A DNA stretch of 64,000 nt from Phlebopus portentosus (lineage: Eukaryota > Basidiomycota > Agaricomycetes > Boletales > Boletinellaceae): the NCBI GenBank assembly GCA_037892935.1, contig JAYXKI010000002.1, positions 2,418,001 through 2,482,000 of the forward strand, in the 5' to 3' direction. Position numbers and translations under genes: made by a program. Shown piece after piece: positions 36,201-48,420 of the stretch. Each line of letters opens with the position of its first letter. The first letter of the stretch is position 1. The notes beneath the pieces are model-generated. The model worked only from the letters and a program-made list of their open reading frames with translations, ran no database searches and had not been told where the DNA came from.

Positions 36201-36620
36201 ATCTAACTACAGTGCCGGCGAGAAGCAGCTCCTCGCTCTTGCTCGAGCGCTTCTTAAGAACAGTCGTATCATAGTCCTTGATGAGGCTACAAGCAGCGTG
36301 GATGTCGAAACAGATGCGAAGCTGCAGAAGACCATACAGTCAGAATTCTCTTCGTGCACTCTCCTGTGCATTGCCCATCGTCTCAAAACCATTGGTAACT
36401 TTCTTTGATACAGTGTTTTACATTCAACTGCTGACAATTGATTTCAGTGTACTACGACCGTGTTCTTGTGATGGACACAGGAATGGTTGCTGAGTTCGAT
36501 ACACCATTGGCTCTGTTTGATAAAGAGGATTCCATATTCCGGTCACTTTGTGATGAAGCGGGACTAACCAGGGAGGACATAGTGAGAATACGAAGCGGAG
36601 CAGGCAAAACTATAGACTGA
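30256..36620 (+). CDS. ABCC-type multidrug/anion exporter (Yor1-like)
   Basis: A full-length ABC transporter with TMD1-NBD1-TMD2-NBD2 and no extra TMD0, as in yeast Yor1. It starts [16 protein letters not shown] (30256), then [21 protein letters not shown]1 has Walker [14 protein letters not shown]-loop [13 protein letters not shown], signature [15 protein letters not shown], Walker [15 protein letters not shown] and an intact switch His (LVTHALH). A Lys/Ser-rich insert of about 100 residues separates TMD1 from the NBD1 Walker A. NBD2 has Walker [18 protein letters not shown]-loop [19 protein letters not shown], a changed signature [14 protein letters not shown], Walker [14 protein letters not shown] and switch IAHRL. 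About 25 introns; estimated 1,400 residues. Substrate is unknown; oligomycin- or organic-anion-type export is family knowledge only. Confidence 0.9.
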
Positions 36621-36954
36621 ACGACAAGTGACGACCTTGTCAAGATCAGATAGAGATAGAATTCAGACTTAGCACGAATAAAACGTGTACGGGGATTGTA
36701 TTGGCATTGCATAAAATATAAGCTCTTATAAGAAGCCGCAATAAACATAATTCCGTGCAGATTTCTGAGATTTCTGTAGTGTATTGAATTTACTTGTGAA
36801 GGATTTCAGGTTTTTTTCTAGTCTAGGCTTCTAAATGAAGCGTCTTACATAAGCGTCCAATTAAGTTTCGTTTCCTGTTGTCGCGCGGCCGGTTTAGCAG
36901 CCTTCGTGTCTGTCCACGACCATCCTCACTACCCCCTCCTTCCACTCTTCAACA
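36621..36954. other. Intergenic, septin promoter
   Basis: A 334-bp gap between co-directional genes. C/T-rich stretch just before the septin ATG (CCCCCTCCTTCCACTC near 36932), as often at fungal core promoters. No gene seen. Confidence 0.5.
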
Positions 36955-38267
36955 ATGGCCGCCGTCGACGTTCAAGAAGTTCGCGCAGCCGCGTACGTCG
37001 GGTTTGATACCATCACGCAGCAGATTGAGCACAAGCTCTTGAAGCGCGGTTTCCAATTCAATGTCATTGTCGTCGGTTCGCATCAGTTTTCTCTTTTCTT
37101 CCGTTTTTCCTGGCTTTGTAGGCATCTATGATGGTCGTTGACCTTTGATTGAGTGTAGGTCAGACCGGTCTCGGAAAGTCTACACTCATCAACTCAATTT
37201 TTGCATCGCACTTGATCGACTCAAAAGGTCGTTTGGAGGCAGATGAGCCTATTCGGCAGACAACCGAGATTCAAGCCGTCTCTCATGGTAGGCCCTCGTA
37301 GTGAAACGTGTCACCTTCTGTGCATTGAATAATACGCTTAGTTATCACTGAGAATGGCGTACGACTTCGATTGAACATTGTGGACACGCCAGGATACGGA
37401 GATATGGTCAATAACGAGAACTGGTGAGATAACCTTCTGGTTGACATTGTGACCTCTCTCACATCATGTTTTCAGCTGGGATCCTATCATCAAATATATC
37501 AAGGACCAACATAGCGCATACCTGCGCAAGGAACTGACGGCCGTTCGTGACCGCTATATCGTGGACACGCGTATTCACTGCTGCCTGTACTTCGTCAACC
37601 CGACGGGTCACTCTCTTAGACCGATCGACATCATCGTCATGAAGAAGCTTAGTGAAGTCGTCAATGTCGTCCCCGTCATTGCAAAGGCCGACAGTCTGAC
37701 TCTCGAAGAGCGCGAGGTTTTCAAGCAAAGGGTGCGTAATTCTTATTTACTGTGCTATCTACGTCAGTCTCAAGTACTGTTAGATTCGCGCTGAGCTTGT
37801 CTATCACAACATTGTCCTATATCCTTTCGATACGGATGAGAATGATGAGGAGGAGCTACGTCTCAACGAGAGGATCCGGGTACCTGGCTCCGTTTAATTC
37901 CCGTCGTTTTGATCGACTGATGTGCATGACTCTAGAACATGATTCCTTTCGCCGTCGTAGGGTCTGAGCGAAATGTGATTATCAACGGTAAGCAAGTGCG
38001 TGGCCGCAAGAACAAGTGGGGCGTCATCAACATAGAGGATGAAAACCACTGCGAGTTTGTCTACTTGAGGAACTTCCTCACAAGGTTAGATTTGTTCGCT
38101 CTTGTCTTTAGTATATTCGCCTGACCGCTTAACTCGTATCTAGGACACATCTCCAAGACTTGATCGAGACAACCGCTCAGATCCACTACGAGGCCTTCCG
38201 TTCGAAGCAACTTCTCGCACTCAAAGAAAACGCGAAGGAACAACCACGTCCTGCTCCCGCCGCTTAA
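36955..38267 (+). CDS. CDC10: Septin, Cdc10 type
   Basis: A GTP-binding cytoskeletal protein of the septin ring that marks bud necks, septa and hyphal tips. ATG 36955 opens MAAVDVQEVRAAAYVGFDTI, followed by the basic membrane-binding stretch KLLKRGFQFNVIVV. The P-loop is GQTGLGKSTLINS, G3 is VDTPGYGD, and G4 is IAKADSLTLEE. The septin unique element is near KWGVINIEDENHCEFVYLRN. The C-terminus THLQDLIETTAQIHYEAFR ends with a short Pro/Ala tail and no coiled coil, which is characteristic of the Cdc10 group. Six or so short introns; stop 38265-38267. Intact. Confidence 0.94.
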
Positions 38268-38932
38268 AAAGATCGGAGAAGGAACTAGTGGTAGTCTCCC
38301 GGTCCTCTTTATTTACTGGACTCTTCCCGTTCGCTAGAAGCTGGATAATTGATGTTTCTGATACCCTTTTCTCCCCGTTTGCCTCTTAGGTCGTCTCGTC
38401 CACATCGTACCGTATTCTCCCACTCCGTTCACTCCTTGAATGCGCTATATGGATCCGTTCCTTTCTGTGCCGCTAATGCGCGTGTTTTGCTTGTTCTTAT
38501 CGGTTCTTATTCTTGTCTTCGCATCGTATGTCGGTCCTTAGTTGCTTTCTTTATAAAATTTACACATCTTATATAAGATTTACCTTACAGTAAGGTTTGT
38601 GAAAATTAGGTTATGAATTCTGCTTCATGTCCGTACAAAAGTCGCATTCAGCCTTCGGCAACTCTCGACATGACATGGGATTGGCGCTGAATCGCTCACA
38701 AAAATTCTTTGAAGAAGTGTGGCGTTTATCATCCCATCATGAAACCATAATCGCAACTAAGGCCCAACAAAAAGAAAACAACGGAGATAGCGGGTAAAGT
38801 ACCAATACAAAAAGGGGAGATGACAGTACGACAAATAAATCACAGCAATACGACGGAAGTAGACGCAAGGGGTACTTTTTTTGACAAGTGCAGAGAAGCT
38901 CATCCATCAGGATGGCGGGTAGTGGTCGAATT
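38268..38932. other. Convergent 3' region
   Basis: Between the convergent ends of the septin and methyltransferase genes. T-rich septin 3' side; no gene supported. An A-rich stretch lies near 38770-38860. Confidence 0.6.
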
Positions 38933-41173
38933 TTAGCCTATTATCATCCGGGAGTCGTATTCATCGGCGGTCATAACAGCAGCGGGGATGCTCATGTCAA
39001 TCGCTGGAGTAGGGAGATTCGGACCCTCGACTCGACGACCCCATGCGTGGTGCCATTTGACGTACATGTGTAAACTCAGCTCGTCGAGTTCTAGTGAGTG
39101 AAGAATAGGGTCATTAGTGTGTGTATGCTCATAGAAGCTCAGAAGAGATTGGAAAAAAGGAGCAAGCGTGGACGTAAAAAGAGTCAAAGAGAACCACTCT
39201 GGGGTACGAAGAGGCGTCTAGATAACAATAAAATTGAATTTGAAGAACAAATGGCTGACCTTTGTCCGTGCCCTCCAAAAATCGCTCTATCAGCGCAGGA
39301 GGGTACCCAGTAGCGACGAACATGGGTTGGCAGGACCTCACATACTCCTATTTCCGCGCGAGAAAGTATATAATTAGCTCATTAGCTTGAACGGAAGAAA
39401 ACGAAAAGAAGCGCAAAGTGTTGCAATATCGATAGTGGCAGCACGCACCTTCATATTCTGGCGCATGAGCGTTCCCATCATCTGGAGTCGTTGCGTTTCT
39501 TCTTGGGTAGATCCTGAGATAGTGCGAGATAGGAAAAGTGGCGATCCGTTTGGAGCATATCCGAGTTCACGGAGGCGATTAAATTCAATGAGGGCGCGCG
39601 TAGAGACGTTGAGAAGACATTAGGGAGTCAACTGAATGGCACAGAAGCTCTTACCTTTCTTCCACGGCCCGATAGGAGTCAATATTTCCCTGTATTGAAC
39701 CTCACGAAGCATAGGACATGACTCCATCCATCGTCCGAGGAACCTGCCTGCGTCTATTGCACTTCCTCTGGATTTCATGAGATTGTAAGCCTCTTCTCGA
39801 AGGTCAATGGAGTACATGATAAGGGAAAGAATCGGACACCGTACCGAAGGTCGCTCGAGCTAACCACGACTGGCCGAGAGCTCCGTCTCCAAAAGCAGGT
39901 TCTTGAGCAGTTCCTTTCTCATTATACATTTCAAGATTTCCTTCTGTGTAAAGAAGGATACCACCTGTTATGACTGACGTGAGAGCTGTTGCATAATAGA
40001 TGCAATATAAAGTACAAATACCTGGTCGGACGCATTTTGTGGCTTCGTGAATAAACCCCTCAAAGTCAGCGACCTGTTTTCGATTAGCCTTTTAAAAAAA
40101 GCGCTTCGTTGCGAAGTGTACGAACCCCATTCGCTGTGCAGCGTGCATGTACAACATCAAAAGAGTTGTAATAGTGCTCAAGACCGAGAGTAAACTGTCA
40201 CAAAAAGGATTTAGTTAGATAGCCACTTTCGTTGAGTAGTGCTCAAAGCTGACTAACATCGTCAAATTCCAGTCTAGACTCGTGGTTAGAATATGTTATT
40301 GACACTAACAGACCCGTACTCACCGGCAATTAAAAGGTGGCGGTCTAATTTCAATTGGCATGAGAGGGGAATCGGTACAAAATCTCCTGTCTTACCTCGT
40401 AGTGCTTGGAGCCAAGTCAACTCCAACGACCTGTAAACATCCAGACATTCAACAATTACTGTATGGTTATGTCCGTAAAGGTGATTATTCCACCTGTGCA
40501 TGAGGGAACTCTTGGGCCATTCCCATTGCCCTAAAATGTAATCCGGTGTAGATTTGAGCAAATCTGAGTGCTTCCGTAAATGAAAACGCGTCATCACCAA
40601 TTTCCGCCGCCGCAGCCTATACTATTCAGTGAGTATCCGGATGAAGGGTAACTTTGGAAGTTGGGGTGGTCTTCTGGACCCAAACCTACCGAGGTCGAGA
40701 ATGGCCCTTTGTCGATCGGGCGTCGGTGCTAGGGCACTGCGGACTTCTTCTACCGCGGCATAAAGTCCTCCGAGGGCAAGTAAATTGACTAGATGTTGCT
40801 TGTCTCTGAGAGAAATGGGGTTGGTCAGTCAAAAGGAAGCAAAGAAGGAGAACGGAAGTTGGGGCTTACAATCGGCCATGTTCGCCTTCGTCTGGAGAGA
40901 AGTTGAATTCAGAAAATGAGCTTACACAGAATCCCGAAAGTAACGCAGGATTAAATAATTGAAAGAAGCACCTGCAGGAAGGAGATATAGCTCGTTCGTC
41001 GAATTGAGTTTTCTCCCAGCAATCTCACGAAGCATCGCTTGTCCGTCACGCATAGAGCGGTAAGAGTAGACGGAAGGAGCCGGACTGCCATCCACGGAGG
41101 TCAACATGGATGACGTTGTACTGCCCGTGAGGGTCGTGGTCGTGATCACGCTGCATGAGTCGTCGATGTCCAT
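38933..41173 (-). CDS. UMTA-type SAM-dependent methyltransferase
   Basis: A class I methyltransferase of the fungal UMTA/LaeA-like family, expanded in Agaricomycetes. It begins MDIDDSCSVITTTTL (41173) with a Ser/Thr-rich N-terminus, then LREIAGRKLNSTNELYLLPA and DEGEHGRLDKQHLV, the family entry motif. SAM motif I is AILDLGCGGGNW, formed over two introns; then MAQEFPHAQVVGVDLAPS (motif II acidic residue). The middle exons are short and not fully joined. The end is YVRSCQPMFVATGYPPALI, LSLHMYVKWHHAWGRR and AVMTADEYDSRMIIG, stop 38933. Over ten introns. The frame stays open upstream without an ATG, so the first ATG is taken as start. Substrate cannot be told. Confidence 0.88.
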
Positions 41174-42059
41174 CTTCAGGGTGCCAAGTACTAGTAGCGT
41201 AGCAAGAGTCCAAGCCAAGAAAGGAACAGAATAAAGTAAGATAACAACAGATTGATCCCAAGTCACTTCAAAACCCGCGAGTCGCGATGCACAAATATTT
41301 GATCCCGGGCACTGGCAGTCCGTTCTTGGATGAAACGTCCCGACTTTCTTTGGAGACGCCGAAATGTCTGTTGACAAGAGATGCGACCTAAACACCTATA
41401 TGCGAGATGGCGCTTGTCCTCCACAAAACTTCCAGTCTAGTGATGTTCAGGAAGCACCGAGGTGTGGGAGAGAGGACTGAGGGTTTGTGCGGATTGTTTA
41501 CATTTGAGAGTACGGTGCTTAGGTATTATATATAAGCGGGGGGGACTGTTTAGTCGGGCCCTTTGAAAGTGGTAGCGGCGGAGAGTGGCTGAGACCTCCG
41601 AGACAGTGAGCCTCCTCCATACGCGCACCGGATGATCAGGTTCTCCCTCACATCTCGCATGAGAGCATTTGCGGCCTCGTCACGGCGGTGATAAGTATTT
41701 TAATTCTATTTCTCTCAATCTCTGAATCATGCGTGTGACTCCGCCAGCCCGGCCCTACACGTGTCAACTTTCAAGTTACTATCACTGGCAAGTTTTGCGT
41801 TACAAATCATTAGTAGTACTCCAGCAACAATATTAATACTTTGGATCATCTGTTACTGGTTCTGAAAATATTACATTTTGGCTGTGGGTGTGGGCTTCGA
41901 TCGACAATGTAAGTAGCTCGGCCCGATTCGCACTAGTGCTGGCGTCGTGAGCACAACACCTGCTTCTACATCGCCAACCCGAAAACCCGAATAGTAAAGA
42001 GGATCATCAAGTCTTATATACAAAAATGGATCGACCTGAAGCTCGAAAAGTCTGTCATG
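41174..42059. promoter_or_regulatory. Intergenic; methyltransferase promoter with TATA box
   Basis: An 886-bp gap between two minus-strand genes. A strong minus-strand TTATATATAAT lies at about 41525-41535, roughly 350 nt upstream of the methyltransferase ATG. A stretch ending CTCTTGTCAACAG (about 41370) could be a 5' UTR intron acceptor. The remaining 41640-42059 shows nothing I can assign. Confidence 0.4.
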
Positions 42060-45000
42060 TTATCGCGACGAGTCTTTTCGTTGCCTCTGAATGCGGGAAA
42101 CACGTCGATACAGTGCACCATCCTTCTGGCCCTCATCACCCCTTAAGTCAAACGTCACTCCCGGTCGCCGCCGCCGGTGGCTTCCTGCATCCAGAAATAC
42201 CTCCTCATTGTCCCTCCATGCTTGAGCAGCTTCGATTGGGTCCCGTACAGAAGGCGTCAATGGGCCAGAAGGCGTCGGACTCCTCCTAGATGAAGTAGGC
42301 GACCCAACAACAGTATTGTTCTAAGATGGAAACTGCTTTCAGACAAATCTGGACATAAGACCTTGGAAGACGAAGCACTCACTGCAGTCCCGTCAACAGC
42401 CTCCATCGACGCGGCCGACATTGTGCGATAGCGTCTGGACTTAGAAGAAAAGAGACGGAATGGAATAGCGTCAGGCGTCGGAATGGAAATAGGCGGCGGT
42501 ACATGTCTTGATGCCCGTGGTTGCTTGACTTGGAGATTCGAAGGCATGGTCCCTGCATTTGGCGGAATAAGATTTGGCTCTGGTTCCGCCGTCAATACAA
42601 TGGTCGGGGGTCTGGTCGATCGCGGCTTATTTAAGCTCTCAGTTCGTTGATCACGTTGCGACCCTGGTACCTGCTTGCGAGCCTCTTGTTCCTTCGGCTC
42701 GAGCCTATCTCGGATCTCCTTGTCTTTGGTGGATTTAGTAGAGCTGGGCCGGAAAAGTCTTAATAACCCCCCTCCTTTCTTCTTTTCGGGACGATGAGAG
42801 CTTTCCGTTGGCGTATGTATATCTACTTGGCCGCGGGCCTGGTCAAGAGATGCTGGAGTCATCAAGATTTCTTCATGCGATTCGTGTGACGAGGACGGAG
42901 TGAGAGGCGGAGGGCTGTCTGCACGCGGCGTCCTCTGATTCTCCGTGATAGACTGGCTTTGATGGATGTTATGGGCCACTGGGGTTGGAGGTCCAATTTG
43001 TGACTGTGGTCTACTGTGCGTCGACTGACGAGCGGGACGCTCATTAGGAAACTGAGGCAACGGCTTGGATAGCGGAGGAGAATCAAGGCTGAGCCCTCCA
43101 CCGGCAGATGAAGGTGAGTCTTCGACAAAAGGTCCAGAACGGTGGGTGGAAGTGACATAGACGGATGAGTTTGCAGGACGCGGAGGTCCTGCAGGTTTAG
43201 CCGTAACGTTCGAGGACTGTGTGTTCGTATGCTGAGGTGGCGCGGTTCTGGCCGAATTCAGACTCTGTTGGTAATGTTGTGATTGATGTGCAGAAACATT
43301 ACGGGAAGTCGAATAATTATGATACATTGAGTTATTTGATTGATTCGTAGACTGTTGGTGCGAAAGCATGGTGGACGGCATTTGCGAAATAGCATCTTGA
43401 CTAGCAACGGCTGCAGAATAAGATGATACATTATTTGTATTTATCGGGGAACGTGATGGAGGCCTGTGATCTTGAACGGTCGAAAGCATCTGCTGTGATT
43501 GAACCGGGATAGATGCATTAGTTGATGAATTATAGGCTGTTTTACTTTGAGCCACTTGAGCTGGCGGGTATTGCTGATGCGAGACATCGGGAGCGGTGCC
43601 AGGTATATGTGGTTTAGCTCGGGCGTTCGTAAGATTATCATGAGATGATATGTCGACGTCATCTTTGCTGGAGTTATTACGATAAGGCAAGGACATCTGC
43701 TGCGGTAGGGATTGAGAGTGGGAATGCGTATGAGGTACAGATTGCGCGTGAAAGTTCGTGAGCGATTCGTGCTTTACTCTAGACGATGGAGGAGCTTTTA
43801 AAGTTGTAGAAGCTGGAGTGGATTGGGCTGGGCGATGCTGATTCGGTAGATGACTTGCATAAGCATGCGGTTGACTATGAGGAGAAAGGAATTGTTGACG
43901 TTCCCGCGTTTCCATAGTATGTGAAGCATCTGAAGCTGTACGAGAAACAGGCACAAAAGAAGCAGCATCACCTGATGCTTCTGGAGGGAGCTGCATAGCT
44001 CTTCGAGAGGGACTCCTCGTCGAGTTGTTCGACGGCGCCCGGGACATAGGAGCAGAGTGCTGATCTTGACTACCAGTCCGAATCTGTTCAGCAGTTAATC
44101 CGAAAACACTTTGGGAATAACTGCTGAAACCAGTTCCATGGGGTGCGCCCACCGCAGGTTTGATGGACTCGAAACGATCATCAAGTGGTTGCTGCTTCAT
44201 TGTTGAAATTGGCTGCCGCGCATTTTGTGCCGTTGATGAATGCAACATATCAGGGGACGGCGAGACCAGACCGTAGTGCGTGGGCGTTGGAAGGCTCTTT
44301 TCCAATAATGGTGCTCTTGACGCAGCATTTACGGGTGCTATATTGTTACCACTAGTTGCGCGAGATTGCGATATTTCCTGCATAGATATAGGCGATTCGC
44401 GAGAAGAGTGAGTTTGACCCAAGGATGACGTTACCGCAGCACCCATTGAAGGAGCAATAATCGGTTGCGCGACCGAAGCCCGACGGGATGGCTGATCAAG
44501 CGACGAACGTGGCTGTCCTTCATGGGTAGTCATCGCAGAAGGAACGGCGGAGGTAGCGGCTGGTAACCGCTGGTCTGGAGATGGATGGCCAGAAGCCGTT
44601 TTCTGCATGACACGAAATGCAGTGCGATCTGAAGGGCCCTGAGAAGCATAAATGCTTACAAGCTTCGGCTGTACCCCTTCAAATGACGTCTGATTCCACG
44701 ATGGCGTTGATTCCGTCGTTGAGGCTTGCATGCCTAGTAAGGGGTCAGTGCGAGACCGTTCGGGAAGCTTCGAAGGGATAAGATCTTGGTCATAGCTTGA
44801 CAATGGAGCAGTAGACGCGCTTCGCGGGTTCGCGTTCTAGGGTGAAGTGATGTCAGCTACAGTAAGCGAGAATGAAGGCCGAAGCAGGAGCTCACATCCA
44901 CTTGCAACGACTGGATCGGTAGTGGAGTAGAGGCCTTGGGGAACAGCTGAACAGAATCATGATGAAAGTGCTCTGGTTGCTGAATCTACAATCGACAATA

Positions 45001-47238
45001 AGCACAAGTCAAAAAAAATCCAATAAATATTAAGCGCACGTCTTTCTTCGCCTGGGAAGTGTGCGCAGCAGCCGGATTCGACGCTTGCATCGAGTCTTTC
45101 TTAGAATCGGGACGACGTGTATTGGACAACGCAGCAAGCGTTTGAAGATCTATGGCTGCGGACTGACTGTGTGAACGATGCCTCTGCAAAGGATACAATA
45201 AGATGATTTTAGTAAAGAAACGCTCACGCGACACATTAGGAAACTTACGACGTCCTTCTTGATCGTCATCCTGTCGGTGTCACTTCCCGACGCCGCGCTG
45301 ATGAGAGGATTAGTGGGCAAAGACTGTGATTTATCGCGATGGGAACGGTGTTTCGAGGCTGACTTGGACGCGCGCTCTTTCTCGGACTTGATGCGCAGTC
45401 GCTCACGCTCCACTCGTTCGGACTCTTGTCGCTCCCATTCAGTCCTCGCACGCTGCTTCTCCGCACGCTCTTGTTCCTTTTTCTCTCGCCGAGAGCGCTC
45501 GGATTCCTTCTGTTTCTCATGTTCCAGTTGCTCTAGAGTCTTGAGTCTTTCACGTTCTGCACGCTCAGCCTGTTTCTGGCGCTCGCGTTCAGCATTTTCG
45601 AACTCCTTCCGCCGATCTCGCTCAGCCCTCCTGGCTCTCCTTCGCTCCCGTTCTAACTCGCGTTCCCGCTCTCGCTCACGATGCTCTTGAAGTTCTCGAT
45701 TTGCAGCCTCCTTCTCGGCATCGCGCCGCCTTTCTAGCTCCCGCTCTCGTGCAGTAACAGCTTCCTTCTCTGCGGCCTCCCGCCGTCTCGCCTGCTCCCG
45801 TTCGCGTTCTCGTAGAAGCGTTGCATCTCGCTCCACGGCCTCTCTATCGAACCGGTGCTTAACATCCGGACCGGAAGTAGGATACGGAGGAAGCATATTG
45901 GAAGGAGCCTGTGCCGTCTGATACAGATTCTGATGGGAAGGGTGATTCGGTGTTTGGTAGGAAGCAAACTTTGGCTTAGGGGGAGGAGCTGGAGCCGATT
46001 CTTGAGCTGACGCAGGCGCAGGGTTCGAGTTTGGAGATGTAGATTCTATGCGAGTTAGAGGTTGCGCGGGATGTAAGGCATGAGCCTGGTGAGACACAGA
46101 TGTGGATTGGCTTGAAGAGGATGGCTGAACAGGCACACCAGGTGGGTGGGCTGAGTCCTGAGGAGTAAGCGGCTGCTGACCATCCCGCGTAAGCGCTGTG
46201 GTGCGAGATGCTGAAATAGAAGCCTGAGCTGGATGCAAGTAGTAAGATTGACGCGCCTGTTCAACGACACGAGGGGTCAAGAGGCGCCCGACAAATGAAA
46301 TTGCAATGACGTACCTCCTGTTTCTGAGCAGGAGTCTGGACTATTTGCTGAGCCTGCAGGCGCCGTTTTGCATTATCTGACTCATAGTCCTGTTGCCTCC
46401 TCTCTTCTCGACTGGCGCGCGGTACAGTACGATCTGTGCGTGGCACTTTTGAAGCTACCGCTTGAACCCGCTCGGTCTCCTCCTGTTTCACCTTAGACGC
46501 TGCATACTCCGCACGCCTTCTTTCTCTTTCCTCCTTAGTCCTCTCGGCCCGAATACCATCATCCTTGGCCTTTCTTCGAGCGCGTTCCTCTCGATCTGAT
46601 TCATGCACCTGAAGGGATGTATCATACGCTGTGCGACTGGTTGATGGACCCACAAAAGACGGCGCTTGAAGTGGCGCCGCAGAGGAGTGAATTCCTTGAT
46701 GAGCCTCAGAGCTCCGACGGTGCTTCTGCGAGCTCTTCTGCTTCTCTTCTCCCTGCATCGGAACCGGAGTCTGTTTTCTACTAAACATTTTTGAGAAGTA
46801 GCCGCGGGTGTCTGGTACGTCCAGCCGAGTACGTGACGAGGAAGCCGGTGGCGTAGTGGTAGGTCGTTGGGCAGGTGTCTGCCGCGCGTTACTCGGAGCA
46901 TGGAAACCAGTAACGCTTGCGTTGGGATGTTGTGTTCTGTATCCGCTAGCAGACGGGGGTCTTGGAGGCGCGTTTCCCGAAGCCGCCTCCTGAGTGTGAT
47001 AAGTGCGCGAGGAACTGGGCTGCCTCGTGTCGCGACTGGAGCTCGGTACATTCGTGCTGGGAGCTGTTGTCTTTTGGGCCTGCGTCTATACAGCATTAAT
47101 ATTAATATCGGCGACACAAATGAGACTGTTAAATTTTTTTCTCATCTGTGTCTAAGTGAGTGATGTACGTACTTTGGACGAGCTCCTAGGCTTGAGGAAA
47201 GACGCGCCTGGAATAGAATAATGGTGGCGACTCGTCAT
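42060..47238 (-). CDS. Large intrinsically disordered protein with ER/K-rich helix
   Basis: Six or more exons join in frame from MTSRHHYSIPGASFLK (ATG 47238) to RIQRQRKDSSR (stop 42060), about 1,600 residues. I recognise no enzyme domain. N-terminal and C-terminal halves are Ser/Pro/Gln/Thr-rich and disordered. A first charged block (ERARRKAKDDGIRAER) lies near 46560. A long Arg/Glu/Lys block of about 160 residues (from about 45830 to 45340, e.g. RERERERELERERRRARRAE) predicts a single alpha helix or coiled coil. Basic patches KKKGGGLLRLFRPS (about 42780) and RSHRDKSQSLP follow. An adaptor or scaffold role is a guess. A TATA-like TATATATA (47319-47326) is 80 bp upstream. Confidence 0.8.
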
Positions 47239-47318
47239 AAACCGCAAAGTCTATGACACCCAAGCCTGTACGTCGCGAGTGGATCGTTAGATAGAGAAAA
47301 GGGAAGGCCCGGCGGAAG

Positions 47319-47326
47319 TATATATA
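47319..47326 (-). promoter_or_regulatory. TATA-like box of the disordered-protein gene
   Basis: TATATATA about 80 bp upstream of the ATG at 47238, in the expected place for a TATA box if the 5' UTR is short. Confidence 0.4.
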
Positions 47327-48339
47327 TTTGTGAAGGGAATGTGTAGCGGTCAAAGACGCAGGCCTTGTGCATGAGGCGCGTGTTGCTGCTACTCGTGTTC
47401 GAGCCACCTGCCTGATCAAGTCGTGTGTTTCTGATATTCTACAAGTTCTTTTATTCTAGATTTTCTTGATTGGCTTCAGGGAAGACTCGACTGAATGAAC
47501 GTTAACAGACGAAGAGATGATGGTACAGAGGAGAGTTATGGAGAACAAGGACGACGACACCCTGATTTGAGCAGTAGTGACCGCGTAGCTGGTCCCTAGG
47601 GACTATCAGATTATGTCATCCCATTTTTCTTTGATGGTATCACGGTCAACGGTCGGCACCCACTCTTCCCCGAGGCCATCCTGGATCTCATGGTGAACTC
47701 AATTACAGTTGTTAGTGTTACATGAAGTCTTCATCTTCTTCATCAAAGCATTCAAGAGGTTTTTTGTACGTAGATGGACCCTGCATAAAATTAATGTTCA
47801 TTTGGTCTTCATTCTGATCACCATTGGTTCCACATTTCTTCATGGCTCTTTTAGTTGTAATGCGATGCAAAACGCTCCACGGAAATCGGATGCACGCAAA
47901 GTCTGGGTCACTGCCCTAAATCCGATCCGTTGCCCAATAGAGACCGGCGAATTTCGAACGGGTTTGTAACGATGAAGACTATTACGATATTAATTCCGAT
48001 ATGAATGATTGTGCTGGCTTGATATGAGCCTGAATGCAATGGCCCGAACAGTCCTACTCAAAAGAATAGTTCCGGATAATAGAGACGGTTGCAGTTCCGG
48101 TTATAACAGAGAGCGATACACAGATCAAGGTCAGTTCAGCATGGCAATCAAACGCATGCTATTACGAACCGAAATTTTGTATACACTTACTCACTCAAGG
48201 CATTCTCTTTACTTTCTCGCAGAAGGAACCGATTGAAAACTAATTTGTTATTATACTGTATTGTATGTATAAATAATAATATCTACACCTTTCCTTTGAA
48301 TTCTAACACGACCAAACAAACATGACCAGGTCCATGTAG
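47327..48339. other. Intergenic about 1.1 kb
   Basis: Lies between divergent genes (disordered protein and PRCC). It has an 86-codon plus-strand frame (47709-47969, MLVLHEVFIFFIKAF) and others of lower quality, none of a recognised family. A/T-rich, with no repeats seen. Confidence 0.5.
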
Positions 48340-48351
48340 CACGTGACGTAT
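48340..48351 (+). promoter_or_regulatory. CACGTGACGTAT motif upstream of PRCC
   Basis: An E-box core joined to a CRE-like half, 70 bp before the ATG. It repeats the composite seen before SEC66 (14301-14312). Regulatory role is inferred. Confidence 0.4.
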
Positions 48352-48420
48352 TGGGTCATTTCACAGTGACTGACTTTGAATGACTGACTTTGACTTCGCC
48401 TTCGTTCACTTACTTCCACC

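Noticed and set aside
41174..41395. N-terminal extension of the UMTA methyltransferase with a hydrophobic segment
   Set aside because: The frame is open but has no ATG, and a CAACAG acceptor-like site suggests a 5' UTR intron; start set at 41173.
45259..45690. 143-codon plus-strand frame rich in Ser/Arg
   Set aside because: It is the reverse reading of the Glu/Arg-rich helix in the disordered protein; repetitive GAG/CGC codons open the opposite strand.
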